From Amycolatopsis benzoatilytica AK 16/65 (GTDB lineage Bacteria; Actinomycetota; Actinomycetes; Mycobacteriales; Pseudonocardiaceae), in assembly GCF_000383915.1 (NCBI RefSeq), contig NZ_KB912942.1, forward strand, positions 5,172,367 to 5,236,366: a stretch of 64,000 nt of DNA. The letters run 5' to 3'. The position numbers and the translations under genes were made by a program. Below the pieces are notes generated by a model. That model had not been told where the DNA came from. It saw only the letters and a program-made list of their open reading frames with translations, and did no database searches. Of this stretch, positions 51,662 through 59,131 are shown in pieces (positions within the stretch are counted from its first letter, which is position 1; every line of letters starts with the position of its first letter).

Positions 51662-54205
51662 TCAGGCCAGGACGACCCGGGCCAGTTCCGCGGGGCTGGC
51701 CAGCAGCCGGTGCTTCGGCAGTACCCGCACGGTGTAGCCGACCGAGCCGGCGCGCGGCAGCCGCAGGGTCGCGGCGAACGCGCCGATGCCCGCCGGGGCC
51801 ATCTCGACCTGGACCGAATCGGCGAGTTCGTCGCCGTCGCCTACCTGGCCGACCACCGCCTGGATATCCACTTCGGACGGTTCGAGGCCGGCCAGGTCGA
51901 TCCGGGCCCGGATGGTCACCTCGGTGCCCACCACGAGCCGTTCGGTGTGGTCGTACTCGAGTTCGGCGTCGAAGATCCGCACCCGCGGCCAGGCGACCTC
52001 CAGTTTGGTCCGGTAGTCGGCCAGCGAAAGCGCGCCCTGGTTGCCGTCCTCGGTCGCGGCGGCGACCATCCGCGAGGCAGGCAGGTAGCCGGAATCCACG
52101 TACTCGCGCACCATCCGGGAGGCCTGCACGCGCGGGCCGAGCGTTTCCAGCGTGTGCCACACCATCGACAGCCAGCCGGTCGGCACTCCTTCCGCGCCGG
52201 TGTCGTAGTACAGCGGCGCGATCTGCTGGCCCAGCAGGTCGTACAAGGCGGCGGCTTCGAGGTCGTCGCGGCGCAGCGGGTCGGTGACGCCGTCGGCGGT
52301 CGGGATGGCCCAGCCGTTCGAGCCGTCGTAGCACTCGTCCCACCAGCCGTCCTTGATGGACAGGTTCAGGCCGCCGTTGAGCGCCGACTTCATCCCGGAC
52401 GTGCCGCACGCTTCCAGCGTCCGCACCGGGTTGTTGAGCCACACGTCGCAGCCGCGGTAGAGGTAGCGGGCCATCGACATGTCGTAGTCCGGCAGGAAGA
52501 CGATCCGGTGGCGCACCTGCGGATCGTCGACGAAGCGCACGATCTGCTGGATCAGCTGCTTGCCGTTCTCGTCCGCCGGATGCGACTTGCCGCCGATCAC
52601 GATCTGGATCGGGCGTTTCTCGTCCAGCAGCAGCGCGCGCAGCCGGTCCGGGTCGCGCAGCATCAGTGTGAGCCGCTTGTACGTGGGCACGCGGCGGGCG
52701 AAGCCGACGGTGAGCACGTCCGGATCGAAAACCCGGTCCGTCCAGCCCAGTTCGAGCGCCGACGCGCCGCGCTGCATCCACGCCGCGCGCACCCGTCGCC
52801 GGACCTCGCCCACCAGCTTCTCCCGCAGCTCGCGGCGCAGTTCCCACAGCTGCTGGTCGGTGACGCCGTCGCGCAGCGAACTGCCCGGAGTGCGGCCCTC
52901 GTGACCGAACTCCTCGTGGTTGCCGCCGAGCAGCGCGCTCAGCTCGCGAGCCACCCAGGTCGGCCCGTGCACGCCGTTGGTGATGGACGAGATCGGCACC
53001 TCGTCGTCGTCGAAACCGGGCCACAGGCGGGAGAACATCCGGCGCGTGACGCGTCCGTGCAGTTCGGACACGCCGTTCGCGCGCTGCGCCAGCCGCAGCC
53101 CCATGTGCGCCATGTTGAACAGGCCCGGGTTGTCCTCCGCGCCGAGCTGCAGGACGCGCCGCACGTCGACGTCCGGGACCAGGCGGCCGTCGGAGAAGTA
53201 GCGCTGCACCAGGTCGACCGGGAAGCGGTCGATGCCCGCGCTGACCGGCGTGTGCGTGGTGAACACCGTGCCGGCGCGGACCGCGGGCAGCGCCTCGTCG
53301 AAGGCGAGCCGGTCGGTCTGGACGATCTCGCGGGCGCGCTCCAGGCCGAGGAATCCGGCGTGGCCCTCGTTGGTGTGGAAGACCTTCGGCTGCGGGTGCC
53401 CGGTCAGCTCGCAGAACTTCCGCACCGCGCGGAAGCCGCCGATGCCGGCCAGGATCTCCTGCCGGATGCGGTGGTCGGCGTCGCCGCCGTACAGCCGGTC
53501 GGTGACCGAGCGAAGGTCCTCGTCGTTGCTTTCGATGTCGGTGTCGAGCAGCAGCAGCGGGATCCGGCCGACGCGCGCCCGCCACATCTGCGCGTGCAGG
53601 TCGCGTCCGCCCGGCATGGCGACCTCGACGAGCACCGGGCGGCCGCCTTCGGCGACCAGCTCCAGCGGGAACGCGTTCGGGTCGATCACCGGGTAGTGCT
53701 CGACCTGCCAGCCGTCCAGCGACAGGCCCTGGCGGAAGTAGCCGGACCGGTAGAGCAGACCCACGCCGATCATCGGCACGCCGAGGTCGGAAGCGGCTTT
53801 GAGGTGGTCGCCGGCGAGCACGCCGAGGCCGCCGGAGTAATTCGGCAGCGCCTCGGTGACGCCGAACTCCATCGAGAAGTAGGCGACCGCCCGCGGCAGG
53901 CCCTCGTCGGTGCGCCGCTGATACCAGCGCGGTTCGGTGAGGTAGCGCTCCAGGTCGGCGGCCGCCTCGTGGGTGCGCTGCAGGAAGTCCGCGTCGCGGG
54001 CCAGCTCTTCGAGGCGCTCCGGCGGCAGCGCGGTGAGCATCCGCAGCGGGTCGCGGATCTTGTTGAACAGCTCGGCGTCCATCGAGGCGAACAGGTCGCG
54101 GGTCGGCGGATGCCACGTCCAGCGGAGATTGGTCGCGAGTGCGCCGAGCCCGGCGAGCGGCTCGGGCAGGCTGGCGCGGACGGTGAACCGGCGGACTGCA
54201 CGCAT
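51662..54205 (-). CDS. glgP: Alpha-glucan phosphorylase (GlgP/MalP family)
   Basis: 847 aa. Releases glucose 1-phosphate from alpha-1,4-glucans. The short actinobacterial form (with an N-terminal DUF3417) opens with RRFTVRASLPEPLAGLGALATNLRWTWHP. AYFSMEFGVTEALPNYSGGLGVLAGDHLKA is the glucan/phosphate region, and GMKSALNGG in the segment ACGTSGMKSALNGG supplies the PLP lysine, preceded by YDMSMARYLYRGCDVWLNNP. ATG 54205 is chosen over TTG 54217. It stands between other genes alone; it could use glycogen or the methylglucose-type polysaccharide made by the upstream locus. Confidence 0.94.
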   Translation of the reverse strand: MRAVRRFTVRASLPEPLAGLGALATNLRWTWHPPTRDLFASMDAELFNKIRDPLRMLTALPPERLEELARDADFLQRTHEAAADLERYLTEPRWYQRRTDEGLPRAVAYFSMEFGVTEALPNYSGGLGVLAGDHLKAASDLGVPMIGVGLLYRSGYFRQGLSLDGWQVEHYPVIDPNAFPLELVAEGGRPVLVEVAMPGGRDLHAQMWRARVGRIPLLLLDTDIESNDEDLRSVTDRLYGGDADHRIRQEILAGIGGFRAVRKFCELTGHPQPKVFHTNEGHAGFLGLERAREIVQTDRLAFDEALPAVRAGTVFTTHTPVSAGIDRFPVDLVQRYFSDGRLVPDVDVRRVLQLGAEDNPGLFNMAHMGLRLAQRANGVSELHGRVTRRMFSRLWPGFDDDEVPISSITNGVHGPTWVARELSALLGGNHEEFGHEGRTPGSSLRDGVTDQQLWELRRELREKLVGEVRRRVRAAWMQRGASALELGWTDRVFDPDVLTVGFARRVPTYKRLTLMLRDPDRLRALLLDEKRPIQIVIGGKSHPADENGKQLIQQIVRFVDDPQVRHRIVFLPDYDMSMARYLYRGCDVWLNNPVRTLEACGTSGMKSALNGGLNLSIKDGWWDECYDGSNGWAIPTADGVTDPLRRDDLEAAALYDLLGQQIAPLYYDTGAEGVPTGWLSMVWHTLETLGPRVQASRMVREYVDSGYLPASRMVAAATEDGNQGALSLADYRTKLEVAWPRVRIFDAELEYDHTERLVVGTEVTIRARIDLAGLEPSEVDIQAVVGQVGDGDELADSVQVEMAPAGIGAFAATLRLPRAGSVGYTVRVLPKHRLLASPAELARVVLA

Positions 54206-54321
54206 GGTCAGCGACAATATCCGGCTCGGCCGCGGCCCGCTTCGGGGATTGTCCGCGCGCCGCGCCCGGCGACTAAGTAAGGTCCGGGTTCGTTGTCGAC
54301 CCGGAAGTGGAACGAGGGAAC

Positions 54322-55764
54322 ATGAGCCGAGGGGGACGCCGGTACGCGCTGGTCGCGATGGCCGCGCTGGTGGCGCTGGGCACGACGGCGTGCGGCGGGA
54401 GCAGTGCCGCTCCCGCGACGGCGGGCGCGGGCAACGTCGCCGGACTGCCGGTCACGCACTTCGAGAGCGGGCTGAAGGCGGACGCGCCGAAGCCGAATCT
54501 GCAGGTGCAGAACGCGGCCGGCACCGAGGACGACCAGATCGCCACCGCCGCCATCGCCGACGTGCAGGCGTACTGGGGAGAGATGCTCCCGGCGGACTTC
54601 GGCAAGCAGTTCGAGCCGGTGAAGTCGCTGCTGTCCTACGACGCGAAGACCGACACCGAGGAGACGGCCTGCGGCAGCGTCAAGCAGCTCGTGAACGCGT
54701 TCTACTGCGCGGGCGACGACTCGGTGGCCTGGGACCGCGGCGTGCTGCTGCCGATGCTGCGCAACCGGTTCGGCCCGATGTCGGTGGTGACGGTGCTCGC
54801 GCACGAGTTCGGGCACGCGGTCCAGTACCGCCTCGGCCCGGCGGCCGGCATCTCGAAGTCGACGCCGTCGGTAGTGAAGGAACAGCAGGCGGACTGCTTC
54901 GCGGGCGGCTACTTCCGCTGGGTCGCCGAAGGCAAGAGCAAGTTCTACCAGGTGTCCACCGCCGAGGGACTGGACAAGATCATGGCCGCGATGTTCCTGA
55001 TCCGCGACCAGGCCGGCTCGAGCGCGACCGACAAGCAGGCGCACGGCACTGCGTTCGACCGCACGTACGCGTTCCAGGCCGGGTTCGAGAAGGGCCCGAA
55101 GGAATGCGCCGGGATGAACGCGCAGAACGTGAAGGCGCGAGTGGTGGAGCGGCCGTTCGACCCGGGCGACAAGGGCAAGGGCGACAAGACCTTCGACGAG
55201 CAGATCGTGGCGCTGCTGAAGGACAGTCTTGACGACGCGTTCAAGGGTGCGGGCGTGCCGGGCCCGCAGTTCGTCGCCGGAAACGGCAGCTGCGCGGGCG
55301 GGGCGAACACGCCGCCGGTGTCGTACTGCGCGAACGACAACACGGTGAACTACGACCTGAACGCGTTGCGGAAGCTGGCTCAGCCGGTGGACCAGGAAGC
55401 CGAGTTCAAGGGACAGGCCGGCGGCGGATCAGGCGACTTCGCGGCGTTCGCCGAGCTGGCGTCGCGGTACGCGCTGGGGATCCAGAAGGGCGTCGGCGCC
55501 TCGCTGGACACCCCGAATGCCGGGCTGCGGACGGCATGCCTGGTGGGCGCTTGGGCGAAGTTCACCACCCGGACCGACGGCAAGGCGAAGCTGCGGCTGT
55601 CCGCGGGCGACCTGGACGAGGCGATCTCGGACTTGCTGCGCCCGGACGGCCTGGTGTCGGCGAATGTGAACGGCGACCGGCCGGACAGCGGGTTCGACCG
55701 GGTGGAATCGCTGCGGCGGGGCTATCTGGAGGGGTCGCCGGCTTGCTCGAAGGCGTATCCGTGA
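54322..55764 (+). CDS. Putative neutral zinc metallopeptidase, secreted/lipoprotein
   Basis: 480 aa. A hydrophobic leader ends at LGTTACGG, a lipobox-like site (Cys24). The core has the zinc motif HEFGH (His160, Glu161, His164) and the downstream EQQADCFAGG that provides the third ligand, as in the PF04228-type neutral zinc metallopeptidases. The N-terminal part has YWGEMLPADFGKQFEPVK; further cysteines (YCAGDD, GSCAGGANTPPVSYC) could form disulfides outside the cell. Substrate unknown. ATG 54322 follows CGAGGGAAC; GTG 54307 is in frame too. Confidence 0.88.
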   Translation: MSRGGRRYALVAMAALVALGTTACGGSSAAPATAGAGNVAGLPVTHFESGLKADAPKPNLQVQNAAGTEDDQIATAAIADVQAYWGEMLPADFGKQFEPVKSLLSYDAKTDTEETACGSVKQLVNAFYCAGDDSVAWDRGVLLPMLRNRFGPMSVVTVLAHEFGHAVQYRLGPAAGISKSTPSVVKEQQADCFAGGYFRWVAEGKSKFYQVSTAEGLDKIMAAMFLIRDQAGSSATDKQAHGTAFDRTYAFQAGFEKGPKECAGMNAQNVKARVVERPFDPGDKGKGDKTFDEQIVALLKDSLDDAFKGAGVPGPQFVAGNGSCAGGANTPPVSYCANDNTVNYDLNALRKLAQPVDQEAEFKGQAGGGSGDFAAFAELASRYALGIQKGVGASLDTPNAGLRTACLVGAWAKFTTRTDGKAKLRLSAGDLDEAISDLLRPDGLVSANVNGDRPDSGFDRVESLRRGYLEGSPACSKAYP

Positions 55765-55786
55765 GGTGAATCTGTCCCCGGCCAAC

Positions 55787-55841
55787 GTCCGGGAAGGGCC
55801 CCGTGAGGGAATCCAAGTCCCTCAAGGGGCCCTTCCCGGAC
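55787..55841. repeat. 55-bp palindrome (long-palindrome family)
   Basis: Arms at 55787-55810 and 55818-55841 (beginning GTCCGGGAAGGGCCCC) have one mismatch and a 7-nt loop. Placed between the convergent metallopeptidase and thioredoxin genes; a probable bidirectional terminator. Confidence 0.82.
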
Positions 55842-55847
55842 AGCTGG

Positions 55848-56831
55848 TCAGAACAGTGCCGACGCCAGGTCCCGCCGGGCCTTCATCACGCGTTCGTCCG
55901 CGGCGTCGAACAGCTCGAACAGCGCCACCAAGTGCTCCCGGACCCGGTTGCGGTCCTCCCCGGCCGTCCGGCGCACCACATCCACCAGCCGCCGGAACGC
56001 GCCCTCGACGTCCTGCTCGGCGATCTCCAGGTCCGCGGCGGCCAGCTGCGCATCCAGATCCGACGGGTCGGCCTCAGCGCGCTCCCTCGCCGACGGGTCC
56101 GCTGCCTCCGCGCGGGCGGTGAACCGCACCTGCGCCAGCGCGTTCTTCGCCAGTTCGTTGGCCGGTTCCGCGTCCAGGATGCGCTCGTACGCGGCTTCCG
56201 CGGCGGCGAAATCGCCCTGTTCGAATGCTTCTTCGGCCTCGGTGAACCGGGGGTCCTCCGGCTCTTCTACCGGCCCGCGCGCCTCCTCGGCCGCGCGGAT
56301 GCCGGGCAGCCGGTCGCGCAGGGCGTCCAGCAGCGAGCCCAGCCACTTGCGGATCTCCGGCTCCGGCAGCGCCCCGGAGAACGCGTCGACCGGCTGGCCG
56401 CCGGCGATCGCCACGATCGTCGGGATCGACTGGGCGCCGAACAGCTGCGCGATCCGCGGGTTCGCGTCGACGTCGACCTTCGCCAGCACCCAGGCGCCGC
56501 CCGCTTCGCCGGCCAGCCGCTCCAGCACCGGGCTCAGCTGCTTGCACGGCCCGCACCACTCGGCCCACAGGTCGACGACCACGAGCTGGTTCAGCGACCG
56601 CTCCACGACGTCGGCCTGGAAGGTCGCCTCGGTGACCTCGAGCACGGCGTCCGACGGCGGCGGGGCCGAACCGTCCGAGGGAGGGGCCGCTCCGGCCGGC
56701 GGGGCCGGCGGCTGGTTCCGGGTGGCTTCCGCCCGGGCCTTGAGCGCGGACAGGTCGACCGCGCCGGACAAGGCGGCGGACATGGCCGCTGACTTCGCTG
56801 CAGATCCGCGTGGGTGTGTCACGCCCTCCAT
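55848..56831 (-). CDS. Thioredoxin-domain co-chaperone-like protein (CnoX/YbbN type)
   Basis: 327 aa. A Pro/Ala-rich N-terminus, a thioredoxin domain (about 60-165, [22 protein letters not shown] with CGPC, and [12 protein letters not shown] with the cis-Pro), then tetratricopeptide-like helices ([35 protein letters not shown]). This is the YbbN/CnoX layout of proteins that protect clients under oxidative stress; unlike E. coli CnoX it keeps both redox cysteines, so it can also reduce disulfides. ATG 56831 begins MEGVTHP; ATG 56783 is an alternative. Confidence 0.9.
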   Translation of the reverse strand: MEGVTHPRGSAAKSAAMSAALSGAVDLSALKARAEATRNQPPAPPAGAAPPSDGSAPPPSDAVLEVTEATFQADVVERSLNQLVVVDLWAEWCGPCKQLSPVLERLAGEAGGAWVLAKVDVDANPRIAQLFGAQSIPTIVAIAGGQPVDAFSGALPEPEIRKWLGSLLDALRDRLPGIRAAEEARGPVEEPEDPRFTEAEEAFEQGDFAAAEAAYERILDAEPANELAKNALAQVRFTARAEAADPSARERAEADPSDLDAQLAAADLEIAEQDVEGAFRRLVDVVRRTAGEDRNRVREHLVALFELFDAADERVMKARRDLASALF

Positions 56832-56949
56832 CCTGGCACGGCTCGCCCCGGCGGTTCAGCAGCATCCCCGGGGTTGGGATCGGTTCGCGTTGGCAGGACG
56901 CCGCGGCTGGGGCATGCTCTGCCCCGGGAACACCGAGGAGGATCCGAGG

Positions 56950-57357
56950 ATGCTGAGCCGGCGCAACGCCACCGTGGTGGGCGCTGTCGTGGTGGGCGCG
57001 GGATGGATCGCCGGTGTCACCCTGCTGATCACGCATCAGGACGAGCCGGGCGCGGCGTCCGCGCCGGAACTGCGCCAGCAGCTGGCCGCGGCGCTGGCCG
57101 ACCGCGACTCGGGCGCGCTGTCCGGCCTGTTCGACCTTCCCGGCTCCGGCGGCAGCGACCTCGCCGACGACTACGTCCGCGTCCTCAAGGACGCCAACGC
57201 GCACGACATCACGGTCCGGCTCGCCCCGGACGAGCGCTCCCCGACCGCCGCGCTCGTGCAGGGCAAGACCGGCCAGGGCACGCCGTTCAGCTACCAGCTA
57301 GCGGTGACCACCGCGAAGGGCCGCTGGACGGTCGCGTTCACCCCGCCGATCCCCTGA
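56950..57357 (+). CDS. Small membrane-anchored protein of unknown function
   Basis: 135 aa. One N-terminal hydrophobic segment (about 8-28, ATVVGAVVVGAGWIAGVTLLI) with an exported remainder: ELRQQLAAALADRDSGALSGLFDL and the beta-rich C-terminus YQLAVTTAKGRWTVAFTPPI resemble a small SnoaL/NTF2-like extracytoplasmic domain, but I do not recognise a family. GAGGAGG precedes ATG 56950. Divergent from the thioredoxin gene. Confidence 0.75.
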   Translation: MLSRRNATVVGAVVVGAGWIAGVTLLITHQDEPGAASAPELRQQLAAALADRDSGALSGLFDLPGSGGSDLADDYVRVLKDANAHDITVRLAPDERSPTAALVQGKTGQGTPFSYQLAVTTAKGRWTVAFTPPIP

Positions 57358-57380
57358 GAACGGGTAACCGACCGGCGGAC

Positions 57381-57410
57381 AGCCCCGGCCGCGTTGCGGA
57401 AGCCGGGGCT
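57381..57410. terminator. Hairpin between convergent genes
   Basis: AGCCCCGGC (57381-57389) pairs with GCCGGGGCT (57402-57410), a perfect 9-bp stem in the 137-bp gap. Confidence 0.6.
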
Positions 57411-57494
57411 CGCTCGCGCGGCGGCCTCGCGGAACCTCCTGATCGCCTGCTCCGCGAGCGAAGCACGGGTACGTCGCTTGGCTGCCAAGCCGCG

Positions 57495-57800
57495 TCAGTC
57501 CTCCCGCAGGTGCGCCTCGATCCGGTCCACCTTCGCGGTCAGCTGCCCGGAGTCGAAGCCCGGCCGAATGTCCGCCTTGAGCACCAGCCCCACCCTCGGC
57601 GAGCCCTCGCCGGCCGCCTCGACGGCCTGCTTCACCACCGCCATCACGGAATCCCAGTCGCCTTCGATCTCGGTGAACATCGAGCTGGTCGAGTTCGGCA
57701 GCCCGGATTCGCGCACCACCTTCACCGCGCGCGAGACGGCCTCGCTGACGCCGCCGTCCGGATCTCCGCCCGACGGGCTCACGCTGAATGCCACGATCAT
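57495..57800 (-). CDS. MTH1187/YkoF-like thiamine-binding family protein
   Basis: 101 aa. One ferredoxin-like domain: MIVAFSVSPSGGDPDGGVSEAVSRAVKVVRESGL, then NSTSSMFTEIEGDWDSVMAVVKQAVEAA and RVGLVLKADIRPGFDSGQLTAKVDRIEAHL. This is the MTH1187 (DUF77) family, whose members form tetramers and bind thiamine-like compounds in some cases; the role here is unknown. GGAAG lies upstream of ATG 57800. Divergent from the MarR gene with 84 bp between. Confidence 0.9.
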   Translation of the reverse strand: MIVAFSVSPSGGDPDGGVSEAVSRAVKVVRESGLPNSTSSMFTEIEGDWDSVMAVVKQAVEAAGEGSPRVGLVLKADIRPGFDSGQLTAKVDRIEAHLRED

Positions 57801-57884
57801 TCCGGCTTCCTTTCCCCGCGGGCTTTGCCGCGCTGAGCAGGGCGATCGCCGCCACCGGGGTACCCGCTGGTAGCTTCGCGTGTC

Positions 57885-58385
57885 ATGAACCGTCCGCTGC
57901 CGTTCGATCCGATCGCCCGTGCCGCCGAGCTGTGGCAAGACCGGATCGGTCCCGCCGGAACGATGGCCGCGGTCACCGGTGTGATGCGGGTGCAGCAGAT
58001 CATCCAGTCCGCGGTCGACGGCGCGCTCAAGCCGCACGGACTCACCTTCGCCCGCTACGAGGCTCTCGTGCTGCTCACCTTCTCCCGCAACGGGCGGCTG
58101 CCGATGCGAGTGATGGGCGAACGGCTGCAGCTGCATCCCACCAGCGTCACCAACATAGTGGACCGGCTGGAGCGGGACGGGCTCGTCAAGCGGGTGCCGC
58201 ATCCCACCGACCGGCGCACGACGCTCGTGGAGATCACCGACGAGGGCCGCGCGCTCCGGGAGACCGCCACCGTGTCCGTCACCGGCATCGACTTCGGTCT
58301 CACCGGGCTCACCGAGCGGCAGGTGGAGCAGCTGACCGAGCTGCTCACCAAGGTCCGCAAGTCGGCGGGCGACTTCACCGGCTGA
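57885..58385 (+). CDS. MarR family transcriptional regulator
   Basis: 166 aa. Winged helix: LTFARYEALVLLTFSRNGRLPMRVMGERLQLHPTSVTNIVDRLERDGLVKRVPHPTDRRTTLVEITDEGRAL, with the DxRxT wing (DRRTT). A TAGCTT box (57871-57876) ends 8 nt before ATG 57885 (leaderless). A target among the neighbours is likely but no operator is obvious. Confidence 0.93.
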   Translation: MNRPLPFDPIARAAELWQDRIGPAGTMAAVTGVMRVQQIIQSAVDGALKPHGLTFARYEALVLLTFSRNGRLPMRVMGERLQLHPTSVTNIVDRLERDGLVKRVPHPTDRRTTLVEITDEGRALRETATVSVTGIDFGLTGLTERQVEQLTELLTKVRKSAGDFTG

Positions 58386-58400
58386 CCGGCAGGCAACGCG

Positions 58401-58435
58401 AAACGGGCCCGTGCGAAGTTCGCACGGGCCCGTTT
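58401..58435. terminator. 17-bp perfect-stem bidirectional terminator
   Basis: AAACGGGCCCGTGCGAA (58401-58417) and TTCGCACGGGCCCGTTT (58419-58435) are perfect complements around one base, ending in a T-run on each strand. It lies between the convergent MarR and DUF3817 genes. Confidence 0.9.
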
Positions 58436-58450
58436 GCGCAAGCGGGGAGG

Positions 58451-58819
58451 TCAGGCGTTGGCCGGCTCCGGCACGCGGACGAACAGGCCGACGCCGCCCT
58501 GGGCGAGACGCTCCGGGCCGTCCAGGCGGCCGTTGCGCAGCGCCCACTTCTCGAACAGCCAGGTGAACAGCGGCGGGATGCTCGCCAGCAGCGCCAGCAG
58601 CAGCGTCTTGCCGCGCCATCCCAGCGGCTTCGCCACGGACAGGGAGGTGATCACGTACAGGACGAAGACGACGCCGTGCACCATGCCGAGGACGGGCACG
58701 CCGCCCTCGTTAGACGCGCCGACGACGTACTTGAGAAACATCCCGATCAGCAAGCCGAGCCAAGACAGAGCCTCGGCAACTGCGGCCACGCGGAACACGA
58801 GAGCGGCCTTGCTGGACAC
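58451..58819 (-). CDS. DUF3817 integral membrane protein
   Basis: 122 aa. Three hydrophobic segments (about 5-27, 38-60, 68-88) with FRVAAVAEALSWLGLLIGMFLKYVVG and GVPVLGMVHGVVFVLYVITSL, the typical DUF3817 pattern (His in MVHG). Function unknown. GTG 58819 is chosen because AGGAGG lies about 6 nt upstream. Confidence 0.88.
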   Translation of the reverse strand: MSSKAALVFRVAAVAEALSWLGLLIGMFLKYVVGASNEGGVPVLGMVHGVVFVLYVITSLSVAKPLGWRGKTLLLALLASIPPLFTWLFEKWALRNGRLDGPERLAQGGVGLFVRVPEPANA

Positions 58820-59131
58820 GACATCCTCCTGTGCGTCACCTGGTGCGTGCCGACTGCACACACAAAAAACACGTCCGACGGACTGTCCAAGGGGGACTGG
58901 CCACCCCTGGCGTCAACTGCGCTGTCGAACGCGATGTGACCAGTGTGAGGCGTGATCGGCCTCACCGGAACACCGGGGCCCGTGACCCTGGTCACGAGCA
59001 GGCGCAAAATGGTCTGAACCACTTTAAGGCAGTCGGCGGAAACGCGCGGGAAATGCCCGGTTAACGACGAAGGCCGCCCCTCGATCCCAAGATGCGAGAG
59101 GCGGCCTTCACCGAACGTCCACAAACGAACA
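58820..59131. other. Intergenic region upstream of the DUF3817 gene with two operator-like dyads
   Basis: No gene is visible in these 312 bp. CGTGACC-CT-GGTCACG (58981-58996) is a perfect 7-bp dyad. TGGTCTGAACCA (59010-59021) matches the DasR consensus at 10 of 12 positions. The GH92 terminator stem lies at 59069-59109. Confidence 0.5.
59069..59109 (-). terminator. Terminator of the GH92 gene
   Basis: GAAGGCCGCC (59069-59078) pairs with GGCGGCCTTC (59100-59109), just past the GH92 stop at 59132. Confidence 0.7.
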
